Numbered from the stretch's first letter, positions 46,150 to 55,700 are shown. The stretch is 64,000 nucleotides of DNA from an uncultured Bacteroidota bacterium (GCA_913056185.1 CAJXLV010000013.1:1-64000); one strand, 5' to 3'. Translations and numbers: made by a program. Notes: generated by a model not told the origin, from the sequence alone.

Positions 46150-47124
46150 ATGCCCTACGCCGACACGCTCCACACCGACACGCCCCCCACGATGGACCGC
46201 CCGGTCTTCATTGTCGGATGCCCACGCTCCGGCACCGGCATTCTGCACCAGCTGGCCCGCCTCCATCCGCACGTGGCCTGGATTACGCCCGTTAGCAACT
46301 GGGTATGTGGGAAATCGTGGTTTCGCGCCGTGCCGCCCCGCTGCGCCTGGCACGCAGAGGGCGTCATTCACCGCCTTCCCAACGCGCTCCTTCCCCCGCT
46401 CCTGCGCGGCCCGTACGACGGCTCGCTGGGGCTGCCCACCGTCTACGAAACCCACGAGGGGCACTCCATCTGGAACCGCGTGCTTCCGCCCGCCGACGAC
46501 CACCGGGCCACGGCGGAGGCGGCGACCCCGGCCCTGCGCGCCGAGCTGCGCGATGTGGCGCGCTGGCACCGGCGCTACCACCGGCGGCCGCGCTTCGTCT
46601 GGAAGACTCCCCGAAACGCCTTTCGGATTCCCTTCCTGCACGCCCTCTTCCCCCGGGCGTACGTGGTGCACCTGCTGCGGGACGGGCGGGCCGTGGCGGC
46701 GTCCATCCTAAACCGCCGCCGCGTGGACGGCGCGCCGCAGGCGTGGTGGGGCGCCCGGCCGCCAGGATGGCGCTCCAAGCAATCGACGACGCCCATCGAA
46801 CAGGCCGCGTGGACCTGGCGCCGGTCTGTCGCTCAGGTCCGGGCCGATGCGTCTTCGCTTCCGGCGGACCAGGTCCTGGAGCTGCGCTACGAATCGCTGC
46901 TCCGGCGCCCCGGCGCGGTGATGCGTCGCTTCTTTGCGGCCACACGCCTCGATCCGGCCCGCTTCTTCACTGCCCAAACCCGCCGGCAGCTCGACAAGGT
47001 GCGCCCACCGCGGGACACGTGGCGAGACCGGCTTCGGGACGATCAGATCGCGGCGCTGTACGATGCACTCGGCTCGTCACTGGCAGAATACGGCTACGGC
47101 GACGATGCGGCCCCGCCCGCCTAA
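46150..47124 (+). CDS. Sulfotransferase 5
   Basis: 324 aa from the ATG at 46150; a later ATG at 46192, just before the PAPS loop, is an alternative. The loop is FIVGCPRSGTGILHQLARLHP, and the 3'-phosphate motif VVHLLRDGRAVAASILNRR with LRYESLLRRPGAVMRRFF downstream. The central part is Arg/Pro/His-rich and contains TPRNAFRIPFLHALFP as a likely acceptor-binding region. A Thr replaces one of the usual loop residues (SGTG instead of SGTT). It is most similar to Sulfotransfer_3 carbohydrate enzymes. Confidence 0.82.
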   Translation: MPYADTLHTDTPPTMDRPVFIVGCPRSGTGILHQLARLHPHVAWITPVSNWVCGKSWFRAVPPRCAWHAEGVIHRLPNALLPPLLRGPYDGSLGLPTVYETHEGHSIWNRVLPPADDHRATAEAATPALRAELRDVARWHRRYHRRPRFVWKTPRNAFRIPFLHALFPRAYVVHLLRDGRAVAASILNRRRVDGAPQAWWGARPPGWRSKQSTTPIEQAAWTWRRSVAQVRADASSLPADQVLELRYESLLRRPGAVMRRFFAATRLDPARFFTAQTRRQLDKVRPPRDTWRDRLRDDQIAALYDALGSSLAEYGYGDDAAPPA

Positions 47125-47148
47125 CTTTTGCCTCCGGGCTGCCCTGCG

Positions 47149-49704
47149 CTACGTCTCGGAACCGGCGTCGTCCGCGTCGGCGTCGCCCGCGTCTCCCCAG
47201 CGGCGCCGCGCACGGAGGCCCACCAGCGTGAGCACCCCTCCGTAGACGAGGACGGTGCTCGTCCCTGCGACCCAGCGTCCGTACCGGTCCGCGGACGGCT
47301 CGAAGCGCATGACGAGCGTGTGCTCCCCCTCCGGCACGTGCACGCCGCGGAGCAGGTAGTCGGTGCGGTGGATCGGCACCCGCTCCCCATCCAGGTACGC
47401 ATTCCAGCCGGCCGGGTAGTACACCTCGCTCGCGACGAAGAAGCGGGGCGCGTCCGTATTCACGCTCCAGCGGATTTCCTCCGGCGCGTACGACGCCAGC
47501 GTCACCGCGGCGGTGCTGCTGCTGTCGATGGGCGTGACCGGGGCGTCGAGCGGCTCAGGGAGGAGGGCCGTCCGTCGCGGATCGAACGAGGACGAGCGCA
47601 GCCGCGCCCACGTCTGCTCCGCTTCTTCCACCACCTCCGTCTGCCCCACCAGAAAGCCGCGGGGAACGGCGTCGGTGTTTTCGAGGACCAGCACGCCGGA
47701 CTGCTGGCTGCGGTAGGCCACCTCGGTGCCCGGCAGTTGTTGACGCGCCGCGATGTACCGAGTATTCATCAGGTCCAGGGCATTTTCGTTCGGCCCGCCG
47801 CGCCCCGTCACCTGCAGGATGTGGTCGAGGTAGTCCTGGTAGCGCTGCAGCTTGGCCCCGTGGTACCCGCCCACATTTTCGTAGTGGAACGACGGGCGGG
47901 CGGTGCTTGTCGGGTCGCCCTCCACCAGCGACAACACGCGAAACCGTCCCAGCCCGCCTGCCTCTCGCTGCTGCTTCTTTATAAACTGATCGAACGGATA
48001 CGTTGGAATGGACTGCTCCACCTGCTGCGTCGAGTAGCGCTCCTCGCCCATGTAACGCGTGTCGACGCCCCACAGGTCGATGCCCACAATCGCGACGATG
48101 CCCAGGCCCGCCGCCCATGGCGGAAGGGTTTTGCGGCGGTACAGCACAAGCCCCCCGGCGGCCAGAACGACGAAGAGCAGGGTCCGCTGCGCGTCGGTCG
48201 TAAAGGCCCCGCGCCGCTGCTCCTTGAACTTTTGCATTTGCTGATCCACAGCCTGCTGCACCCGCGGGTCCTGCGGCGAGACGCTGGGATTTTGGCGAAG
48301 CAGGGCCTGTCGGATGCGCTGCCGCTCGTTCGGCTTCTCGAAGTCGAGGACCGTGTTGGGCGCCAGCCACACGAGCCCCACGATCCCGAACACCGCCCCG
48401 AACGAGAAGAGGATGGGGCGCAGCCGGGCGTCGGTGCGTTGGCTCCGCCGCGTCCCCCGCTGGTCGTCCCGCCGCAGCGCATAGTCGAGCCCGAGGCCGG
48501 CCAGCACCGCCAGCGCAAGGGTCGTGATGCTCAGCCACATCTCCGGCCCCCGGAAGGCGTCGAAGAACGGGAAGTACTGGAACATGGGCCAGTTGACCCA
48601 GGCGGCGTACTTGCCCAGCGCGAAGAGAGCCGTGCCCAGCACGCCCAGGCCCAGCCCCCACACCAGCCAGGTACGCACCCGCCACACCGCCAGCCCCGCC
48701 AGGGCGATGAGGACGCCCCCCAGATAGTGCGGGCCCTCCGTAAAGGTTTTGGGCCCCCAGTACGTCTGTCCACCGCCGCCAAAGGCCTCCGCCACCACGA
48801 ACGTAAAAAGCTCGCCCGGCCCGTGGCTCCACCGCATGGCCGGCACCCAGCCCATGCCGCCCGCCGCGTCGGCCCCCGTGGCCGCAGCCGCCGCGCCCCG
48901 CACCGAAAACTGCTTGTGCTGATAGCGCGCCAGGTAGGGCTGCGCCGCCATGGCAAGGCCCAGCACCGTGCCCAGGGCCAACCAGCCGGTGGACGCGGCC
49001 AGTCGCGGCACCCGGTCTTCGCGCACCGCCCCAATCACCTCCACGAGCCACCAAAGCGCCAGGAGCATTCCCGTGTAGAAGGCAATTTGGGGATGCTTCG
49101 CCCGCAGCTGCAGGGCCAGGGCGGCCGCAAACAGCAGCCCCCCGAGCAGCGACGGGGTGCGCAGCGTATACACAAACGCCAGCAGAACGTACGGCGCGTA
49201 GGCCAGCGCCACAAACTTGGTCCCGTGCCCCACCCCAATGATGATGGGAATGTACGTCGTAAACCCGAAGGCCAGCCCCGACAAGAGCCCGGAGAGGTGA
49301 TTGCGGGTGAGGTAAAACACAAACAGGTACACCCCCGCCATTAACACGAACAGATGACCCACCGGCCACGCAACGCCGCGGACTGCATTCACGGCGGTGT
49401 CGAGCTGTGCGACGGCAAGCTTGTAGTTGATGTAGGGCATGCCGCTGAATACGTTGGGTGCCCAGCGGCTCCACTCGCCCGTCTTCTCGTGGTGCTCGAT
49501 GGTCACCTGGGCGTTGGCCCGGAAGGTGATGCTGTCGGTGCCCTGGATGCTTTTGCCTTCGAAGACGGCCGGGGCGTAAAAGGCAAGCGCTACGGCCAAC
49601 AAGAGGCCGAGACAGGCTGCGTGGCGCGTGGTGGGGGAAAACCGCGCCCACAGCGTGTCCGTCTGGGCAGCGCGCGGGGTGGGAGACCGGGAGGAGGAAG
49701 CCAT
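47149..49704 (-). CDS. YfhO-family polytopic membrane protein
   Basis: 851 aa from the ATG at 49704. The N-terminal ~600 residues have about 12 hydrophobic helices with short loops; the first exoplasmic loop has FEGKSIQGTDSITFRANAQ and NVFSGMPYINYK, typical of YfhO/GT-C-fold proteins. The C-terminal ~230 residues are a soluble extracytoplasmic domain followed by a last helix. In Gram-positive bacteria YfhO glycosylates lipoteichoic acid; the family in Bacteroidota is uncharacterised, but the GT-C-like fold fits transfer of a sugar from a polyprenyl carrier. It lies between the sulfotransferase genes on the opposite strand and is divergent from the methyltransferase. Confidence 0.8.
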   Translation of the reverse strand: MASSSRSPTPRAAQTDTLWARFSPTTRHAACLGLLLAVALAFYAPAVFEGKSIQGTDSITFRANAQVTIEHHEKTGEWSRWAPNVFSGMPYINYKLAVAQLDTAVNAVRGVAWPVGHLFVLMAGVYLFVFYLTRNHLSGLLSGLAFGFTTYIPIIIGVGHGTKFVALAYAPYVLLAFVYTLRTPSLLGGLLFAAALALQLRAKHPQIAFYTGMLLALWWLVEVIGAVREDRVPRLAASTGWLALGTVLGLAMAAQPYLARYQHKQFSVRGAAAAATGADAAGGMGWVPAMRWSHGPGELFTFVVAEAFGGGGQTYWGPKTFTEGPHYLGGVLIALAGLAVWRVRTWLVWGLGLGVLGTALFALGKYAAWVNWPMFQYFPFFDAFRGPEMWLSITTLALAVLAGLGLDYALRRDDQRGTRRSQRTDARLRPILFSFGAVFGIVGLVWLAPNTVLDFEKPNERQRIRQALLRQNPSVSPQDPRVQQAVDQQMQKFKEQRRGAFTTDAQRTLLFVVLAAGGLVLYRRKTLPPWAAGLGIVAIVGIDLWGVDTRYMGEERYSTQQVEQSIPTYPFDQFIKKQQREAGGLGRFRVLSLVEGDPTSTARPSFHYENVGGYHGAKLQRYQDYLDHILQVTGRGGPNENALDLMNTRYIAARQQLPGTEVAYRSQQSGVLVLENTDAVPRGFLVGQTEVVEEAEQTWARLRSSSFDPRRTALLPEPLDAPVTPIDSSSTAAVTLASYAPEEIRWSVNTDAPRFFVASEVYYPAGWNAYLDGERVPIHRTDYLLRGVHVPEGEHTLVMRFEPSADRYGRWVAGTSTVLVYGGVLTLVGLRARRRWGDAGDADADDAGSET

Positions 49705-49926
49705 GAGCGAGGAACCGCTGACGCGAGCGCGACGAGACCGGCGGGCGGAGAGGCACGCCTGTTTTCTACAGATGCGTCGAAACGGTGGGTCAATTTTGCT
49801 GTTCCAGCGACGGCGGCAATAGGGGACGCAAAAACGTCTGGGCGGCAAAGGGACCGGTCCCCGTGCGCCTCCCGGCCCGTCCTCCCTCCGCGCTTTTCCC
49901 TTCCTCCTTCGTCCCCCCTTCCGCCT

Positions 49927-50820
49927 GTGGACCTTCTCACGCACTGCCCCCTTTGCGACCACGAGACGTTCCGGCACTTCTTGACGTGCCGCGACCACAC
50001 GGCCTCGGGGGAGCGGTTCGACATTGTGGAGTGCGAGGCGTGCGGCTTCCGCTTCACCAACCCGCGCCCGAGCGCCGACGAGATGGGGCGATACTACGAG
50101 AGTACAGACTACACGCCCCACCAGGACACCAGCCAGGGCCTTCTCGACGTCCTGTACCGGGGGGCGCGCCTCTACACGCTGCGCTCAAAGCACCGCCTCG
50201 TGTCGTCCCTGGTGCCCCATTCCCCCGGGCGGCTGCTCGATTTTGGCTGCGGCACGGGCGAGTTCCTGAACCTCTGCCGCTCGAAAGGGTGGGACGCACA
50301 GGGCTTAGACCCCGACCCCCAGGCCCAGACCGTTGCCGCCCAGAAGTACGGCGTGGCGGTGGACGACCCGACGCAGCTCCGGACGATGCCCGACGATCAT
50401 TTCGACGCCATTACGCTCTGGCACGTGCTGGAGCACGTTCCGGACCTCTTTGCAACCGTCGAGCAGCTGAAGCGCACCCTCGCCCCCAGCGGCACGCTGC
50501 TCGTTGCCGTTCCCAACTGCGCCGCCTTCGATGCCCAGTTCTACGGCGCGGACTGGGCCGCGTACGACGTGCCCCGCCACCTGTATCACTTCCGCCCGGA
50601 CGATGTGCGGCGGCTGGCCGCCCACGCTGGGCTGACGGTTTCCGACGTCCGCCCCATGCGCCTGGACGCCGTTTACGTGTCGCTCCTCAGCGAGCAGTAC
50701 CGCAACGGCTGGCTCCTCCGCGCCCCCGTCGTCGCGCTCCTGTCTACGCTGTGGGCCGCCCGGCACGAACACCGCCACTCCGCCCAGCTCTACCTCCTTC
50801 GCCACACGGACGCGCCATGA
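49927..50820 (+). CDS. SAM-dependent methyltransferase (Methyltransf_23 type)
   Basis: 297 aa from the GTG at 49927, right where the family begins: HCPLCDHETFRHFLTCRDH carries a Cys-x2-Cys zinc-ribbon pair, with a second CEACGFRFTNPRPSADE. The SAM-binding motif is RLLDFGCGTGEFLNLCRSKGW (residue ~100). FDAITLWHVLEHVPD and GTLLVAVPNCAAF complete the fold. This arrangement belongs to methyltransferases of capsule, O-antigen and sugar biosynthesis. It should methylate a glycan residue. Its stop overlaps the next start as ATGA, so the two are translationally coupled. Confidence 0.85.
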   Translation: MDLLTHCPLCDHETFRHFLTCRDHTASGERFDIVECEACGFRFTNPRPSADEMGRYYESTDYTPHQDTSQGLLDVLYRGARLYTLRSKHRLVSSLVPHSPGRLLDFGCGTGEFLNLCRSKGWDAQGLDPDPQAQTVAAQKYGVAVDDPTQLRTMPDDHFDAITLWHVLEHVPDLFATVEQLKRTLAPSGTLLVAVPNCAAFDAQFYGADWAAYDVPRHLYHFRPDDVRRLAAHAGLTVSDVRPMRLDAVYVSLLSEQYRNGWLLRAPVVALLSTLWAARHEHRHSAQLYLLRHTDAP

Positions 50821-51668
50821 ACCGGGTGAACCTCTTCCTCATCGGGGTCAACAAAGCCGGCACGAGCTGGCTCTACTACCTGCTCGCCCAGCACCCCGAC
50901 GTGTTCATGGCGGCGGAGAAGGAGCTCTACTTCTTCGGCGACGAAGGGGTGGCGGGAGAACGCACCGCCACACAGGCCGACTACCATGCCCACTTCCCCT
51001 TCGACGAGCCCTACCGCTACTTCGGCGATGCCACGGTGATGTACTACCGGCACCCCGGCACGGCGGACGAGATCTACACCTACAACCCGGAGGCACAAGT
51101 GCTGGCCATCGTCCGAGACCCCATCCAGCGCCTGCTGTCTCAGTTTCAGTACCACAAACAGCTCGGCCTCCTCGACGAGGCGACGTCGCTGGAGGACGCC
51201 CTCGACGGCCGCGATCCGCAGCTCCTCCGCGACAGCCACTACGAAGAGACGCTTCCGGCCTACGCCGAGCGCTTTGGGGACGATCAATGTACGATCGTGA
51301 GCCTGGAGGCGGGCAGGCAGGCGCCGAATGCCTTCTGGGAGAGGCTTCTCGACACCCTCGACCTGCCACCGGCTCCTCGCCCGCCCGCGGACGACCGCCC
51401 CGAGAACCCGACCGGGAGCGCGGCCTTTCGGGCGGTGTACCGGCACACCGTGCAGCCCCTCCGCCACGCGTTTCCCGGGGCGTACCGCTGGCTGCTGGGG
51501 AGCGCCGGGGCGCGGTGGGCAAAGCGCGCGCTGCTCCGCCTGCTGGGCACGGCGGGGGCAAAGACGGAAGCCCTGTCCCCCGAGCTGGCCCCCCGGCTGC
51601 GCAAGGAATTTGCTCCCACGTACGCCTACCTTCAAGACCTGGGGCTTGAGGTGTACGCCGATGCGTGA
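50817..51668 (+). CDS. Sulfotransferase 6
   Basis: 283 aa from the ATG at 50817, which overlaps the methyltransferase stop. The PAPS loop is LIGVNKAGTSWLYYLLAQHPDV with ELYFFG following, and the 3'-phosphate region VLAIVRDPIQRLLSQFQYHKQLGLL. The acceptor part has DSHYEETLPAYAERFGDD, as in heparan N-deacetylase/N-sulfotransferase-like bacterial enzymes. The last gene of the sulfotransferase group. The overlap with a glycan methyltransferase suggests that sulfation and methylation act on the same residue. Confidence 0.88.
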   Translation: MNRVNLFLIGVNKAGTSWLYYLLAQHPDVFMAAEKELYFFGDEGVAGERTATQADYHAHFPFDEPYRYFGDATVMYYRHPGTADEIYTYNPEAQVLAIVRDPIQRLLSQFQYHKQLGLLDEATSLEDALDGRDPQLLRDSHYEETLPAYAERFGDDQCTIVSLEAGRQAPNAFWERLLDTLDLPPAPRPPADDRPENPTGSAAFRAVYRHTVQPLRHAFPGAYRWLLGSAGARWAKRALLRLLGTAGAKTEALSPELAPRLRKEFAPTYAYLQDLGLEVYADA

Positions 51669-51866
51669 TCTCCACGCAGCGGCGGAATTGTGTCTTCGAT
51701 CGGCGTATCGCCCCCATCCCGCATCACTGAAGACCTCGCTGCACACTACAAAACGCACGAAACGAGGGCACGCTGCGCGCCGTCTCGTCTGCACACTGGT
51801 TTGGGCGTGTGCGCTCCAGTGGCTACACTGAGTGTCAACGCAGTCTCTTCGCCCCCGTCCTCCCGA

Positions 51867-53555
51867 ATGCGCTCGCTCTCCGCCCGTCTCGGCATCAGCG
51901 TCTTGCTCGTGCTGCTGGCACTGGGCGCCCATTGCCGGGGAGCGCTCGGGGCAGCACCCGCCACTCATTCGGCCCCTGCCCCCTCCCTCGCGTCGCCCAC
52001 CTTCGGTGTGGTCTGGACGCCCCCCGCCACGTCCTCCGAGGCCCTCCGTGCACTGGCCCGGATTGACAGCATCGGCGCCAACGCGGTGCGGCTCACCCGG
52101 CTCCCGTCCGACACCGTAGCAGCCCGCGCCGCTGCGCTGGGGCTCGCCCTATACATCGACCTTCCGGTGCACTCCGTCTCCGCTGCTCAGCTGCCACGGG
52201 CCCTGCAGCGTGCAGCCCCTGCCCTGCGTCGCCTCCGGCACCTCGCCCGTCGCCACGCGTCCGTCCGCCACGTGGGCCTCGCCCACACCACCGATACAGC
52301 CGTTCCGCGCGCCTGTGATGTCCTTCGGCACTGGACGCAGCGGATTCGGGGCTGGACGCCCCCGATGCAGACCTACGTGGTGACTCCGTTTTCTTCTCCA
52401 GCGCGTCACTGCCAGAACGCGACCGATCAGACCCTACTGGATGTGCGCGATCATCCATCTCCGGCAAAACCGTGGCGTGCGCTTCAGGCCCACGGCTCCC
52501 CCGTTGGGATTGGCGCGGTGGGCACCTGGGTGCGTCCCTCTCTCCCGGCGTCCGCTTCCGGGGCACGCACCGCACCGGCGCAGGCCTCCTTTCTCCAACA
52601 AACCCTCTCTCAAATCTGGGCCCCGGATGGGCCACCGCCGTCAACGCTGTTTGTCTTCGCATGGCAAGACCCCACCCCAACAGAATTTCCCGATCGCCAG
52701 TACGGCCTGCACACAGCTGACGGATCGCCCCGCCCTGCCGCGTCGGTCGTTCGGGGCTTTTACACACAGACTCAGCACGTTTTTGCCTTCACGCCGGGCC
52801 GGAGCCCCCCTTCAACGCCCCCGCTTCTGATTCTACTTGGGTGGGCGCTGGTGATGGGACTCGGACTCTTGCACGCACAAAATCTACCGGTGCGCCAAAC
52901 CCTCGCACGATACTTTACGGCGCCAGGGTTCTACCGAGATGCTCTTCAGGACGGGCGCGACCGGTCCGTCGGCACAAATGCACTGCTGTGGGCGGGACTC
53001 AGCGGAGCAGTGGGAATCGTAGCCGCCCAGTCCGCTCACCTGGCCGCTCAGTCCCGCGCTGCCGGTCCGGTGCTCTCTGCCCTTCCTGCGTCTGCAGCGT
53101 CAGTGTTGGCCCACGGCCTCTCTCAGCCCCTCCTCGCAGGAGGTGTGGCAAGCCTTCTGTGGCTCCTTCTCTTGGGGATCTGGGGCGGGAGCTTGGGGGC
53201 CGCTGCATACACACAGTCTTCCCTGGCCCTCCCCCAGCTTCTTGCCCTCGTCGCCTGGCCGTGCTGGCCGCTCCTGCTGGCTCCCCCACTGGCCCTCGCC
53301 ACTGGGCCGGACGCCCCCCTCTCGCCGTCGCTCTTCGGCGCAGGGCTGCTGGTCGGCACCCCCCTTCTCGGCGTGGTCATTACAGGACGCGTGCTGTACG
53401 ATTATTGGGCCATCACGCACGTGCCCGCCTGGCGCCTGCCGGTCCTTTTTCTCCTCAGTCCGCCCGTGGTCGGCCTCGGCGGCCTTCTCGCCTACGCCGC
53501 CCACCACGCGCTATCGATTCCGTTTCTGTGGCGCCTTGCGACACTCGGCCCGTGA
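51867..53555 (+). CDS. Signal-peptide protein with C-terminal multi-helix membrane domain
   Basis: 562 aa from the ATG at 51867. A signal sequence (GISVLLVLLALGAHC) is followed by an exoplasmic domain (~30-340) that resembles the start of a TIM-barrel glycosidase: FGVVWTPPATSSEALRALARIDSIGANAVRLTRLPSD and LALYIDLPVH. Then come about six hydrophobic helices (LLILLGWALVMGLGLL, ALLWAGLSGAVGIVA, LLWLLLLGIWGGSLG and others), possibly Yip1-like. I do not recognise a full-length family match, and no catalytic pair is visible in the first part. It is on the same strand after the sulfotransferase and may or may not belong to the glycan locus. Confidence 0.55.
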   Translation: MRSLSARLGISVLLVLLALGAHCRGALGAAPATHSAPAPSLASPTFGVVWTPPATSSEALRALARIDSIGANAVRLTRLPSDTVAARAAALGLALYIDLPVHSVSAAQLPRALQRAAPALRRLRHLARRHASVRHVGLAHTTDTAVPRACDVLRHWTQRIRGWTPPMQTYVVTPFSSPARHCQNATDQTLLDVRDHPSPAKPWRALQAHGSPVGIGAVGTWVRPSLPASASGARTAPAQASFLQQTLSQIWAPDGPPPSTLFVFAWQDPTPTEFPDRQYGLHTADGSPRPAASVVRGFYTQTQHVFAFTPGRSPPSTPPLLILLGWALVMGLGLLHAQNLPVRQTLARYFTAPGFYRDALQDGRDRSVGTNALLWAGLSGAVGIVAAQSAHLAAQSRAAGPVLSALPASAASVLAHGLSQPLLAGGVASLLWLLLLGIWGGSLGAAAYTQSSLALPQLLALVAWPCWPLLLAPPLALATGPDAPLSPSLFGAGLLVGTPLLGVVITGRVLYDYWAITHVPAWRLPVLFLLSPPVVGLGGLLAYAAHHALSIPFLWRLATLGP

Positions 53556-53576
53556 CGCCCCCGGCCAGAGACGCCG

Positions 53577-54923
53577 TCAGAGGGCCCACGTCACCATCTC
53601 CGGGTACAGGACGAGGGCGATGAGGCCGAGCACCTGGATCGCGATGAAGGGCACCGCCCCGCGGTAGATCTGCGTCGTGCGCACCTCGTCGGGCGCCACC
53701 CCGCGCAGGTAAAAGAGCGCAAACCCGAACGGCGGCGTCAGAAAGGACGTTTGCAGGTTCATCCCCACCATGACGCCAAACCACACGAGCGCCGCGTCCG
53801 CTGTCGCCCCAAACTCTGGAGGCAAGAGGCGCGCGGCGGGGCTTTGCAAGAGCGGAATGATGATGAACGCGATCTCAAAGAAGTCGATAAAGAAGCCGAG
53901 CACAAAAATGACCAGGTTGGCCACCACCAGGAACCCAATCACGCCGCCCGGAAGATTTGTGAGAAGCCCCTCGACCCAGAAGTCGCCCCCGAGCCCACGG
54001 AAGACAAGCGAAAACGCCGTCGACCCGACCAGCAGGAACATCACCATGGACGTGAGGCGCAGGGTCTCGTCCATGGTTTCGCGGAGGGCCCCCATCGAGA
54101 GCCGGCCGTTGGCCGCCGCGAGGAGCATGGCGCCCACCGCCCCGAGCGCGCCGGCCTCGGTGGGGGTGGCGAGCCCCGCGAAGATGCTGCCGAGCACGAG
54201 CAGTATCAGGAGCAGCGGCGGCAGCATGACCAAGGCCACGCGACGCAGGAGCTGCCCCCACGGAATGTCCCGCGTCTTTGCCGGAAGCGCGGGCGCCGCC
54301 TCGGGCCACACCACCGCCATTCCTCCGGCGTAGAGCGCATAGAGGCTCGCCAGCCCAACGCCGGGCACCAACGCCCCAAAAAACAAATCCCCGACGCTGA
54401 TTCCCAGCTGATCCGCCAGTACAATGAGCACGATGCTGGGCGGGATGATTTGCCCCAGCGTGCCCGCTGCTGTAATGACGCCGGACGAGAGCTCCTCCGA
54501 GTAGCCGTAGCGCAGCATCACCGGCATCGAGATGAGGCCCATCGCCACGACCGACGCGCCCACGACCCCGGTCGCCGCCGCCAGCAGCGCGCCCACGAAG
54601 ACGACCGCAACGGCCAGCCCGCCGCGCACGGTGCCAAACAGTTGCCCGACGGTCGTCAGCAGGTCTTCCGCCAGGCGCGACTTCTCGAGCATGGTGCCCA
54701 TAAAGATGAAGAAGGGCACCGCCAGCAAGATAAAGTTCGACATGATGCCGAAGATGCGGGACGGCAGCGCCTGCAGAAGGCCCCAGTCCAACATGCCCGC
54801 CTCCACGCCAATTCCCGCAAACATGAGGGCCGTACCGCCAAGGGCAAACGCCACCGGATAGCCGGAAAAGATGAGCAGCAAGGCCCCGGCGAACATCAAC
54901 GGGGCAAGAAGATCGGCACCCAT
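53577..54923 (-). CDS. dctM: TRAP transporter large permease
   Basis: 448 aa, standard for DctM. About 12 hydrophobic helices: LLIFSGYPVAFALGGTALMF, FIFMGTMLEKSRLAEDLL, GALLAAATGVVGASVVAMGLISMP and TAAGTLGQIIPPSIVLIVL. The last carries the signature GxxGQxIPPS of the DctM family, and LATPTEAGALGAVGAM is the second signature. It moves an organic acid or similar solute with sodium. The small permease gene lies 213 bp upstream. No periplasmic DctP binding protein is in the window, so substrate identity is unknown. Confidence 0.93.
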   Translation of the reverse strand: MGADLLAPLMFAGALLLIFSGYPVAFALGGTALMFAGIGVEAGMLDWGLLQALPSRIFGIMSNFILLAVPFFIFMGTMLEKSRLAEDLLTTVGQLFGTVRGGLAVAVVFVGALLAAATGVVGASVVAMGLISMPVMLRYGYSEELSSGVITAAGTLGQIIPPSIVLIVLADQLGISVGDLFFGALVPGVGLASLYALYAGGMAVVWPEAAPALPAKTRDIPWGQLLRRVALVMLPPLLLILLVLGSIFAGLATPTEAGALGAVGAMLLAAANGRLSMGALRETMDETLRLTSMVMFLLVGSTAFSLVFRGLGGDFWVEGLLTNLPGGVIGFLVVANLVIFVLGFFIDFFEIAFIIIPLLQSPAARLLPPEFGATADAALVWFGVMVGMNLQTSFLTPPFGFALFYLRGVAPDEVRTTQIYRGAVPFIAIQVLGLIALVLYPEMVTWAL

Positions 54924-55136
54924 GGAGGAATAGCGTCGTGTGTTGGAGGCTTGTGTGACTTCTCGCCCGGCGAAAGCCGAGAGCTTGACTGCTCTTCTCG
55001 TGCTCTACTCAATACTGTCAGTGCGGCTTCTTCGCTGTGACGACACGCGTGACTCGTGTGACACCTGGGGCGGGACGCACAGACCTGCAGCCGTTTTCCT
55101 TGGTCTCACAGTCCTTCACGCATCACTTTCTACTCT

Positions 55137-55700
55137 TCACTCTTTTTGAGAGTCGGGCGCGGGCTCAGCTGTATCGGAGATCTCGTATCCGCGCAGTGTG
55201 GCAACGCCCCGAATCAGAAGCGACCCCCCTTGCGCCATGACCAACACGAGGGCAACCGGAATGGCCGTTTTGATGGGGTAGCGCGGCAGTCCGCCGGGAT
55301 CGGGCGACCCTTCGAGGATGGCCCAGGAGTTGCCGACGAACGGAATGGACATCCACAAAAGGACGCCGCAGAACGGAAGCAGAAAGAGCACCGTTCCGAG
55401 AATGTTGATCCAGGCTTGCCCCCGTCGCGAGAGGCGGCTGTACATCACGTCCACCCGCACATGGTCGTCGGACTTTAAAGTGTAGGCCGCCCCCAGCAGA
55501 AAAACGAGGCTAAACAGGTACCACTGAAGCTCAATCCATAGGTTGGAACTGAGACCCAGCCCCGTGTACTTATCGAGGTAACGGGCAAGCGCATTGAACG
55601 CCCCGACCCCCACCATGGCCAGGGTGAGCCAGTACAGCGCGCGGCCCACCCGGGCGTTGAGGCGATCGATGTAGCGAGCCCATCGAAGCCAGCGATCCAT
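55137..55700 (-). CDS. dctQ: TRAP transporter small permease
   Basis: 187 aa, four hydrophobic segments: ALYWLTLAMVGVGAFNALARYL, LWIELQWYLFSLVFLLGAAYTL, INILGTVLFLLPFCGVLLWM and TAIPVALVLVMAQGGSLLIRG. This matches DctQ, in which the middle carries DDHVRVDVMYSRLSRRGQAWI, the typical LRxxxHVRVDxxxxxLs motif. It partners DctM in the inner membrane. The dctQ-dctM gap is wide for this pair (213 bp). Confidence 0.9.
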   Translation of the reverse strand: MDRWLRWARYIDRLNARVGRALYWLTLAMVGVGAFNALARYLDKYTGLGLSSNLWIELQWYLFSLVFLLGAAYTLKSDDHVRVDVMYSRLSRRGQAWINILGTVLFLLPFCGVLLWMSIPFVGNSWAILEGSPDPGGLPRYPIKTAIPVALVLVMAQGGSLLIRGVATLRGYEISDTAEPAPDSQKE

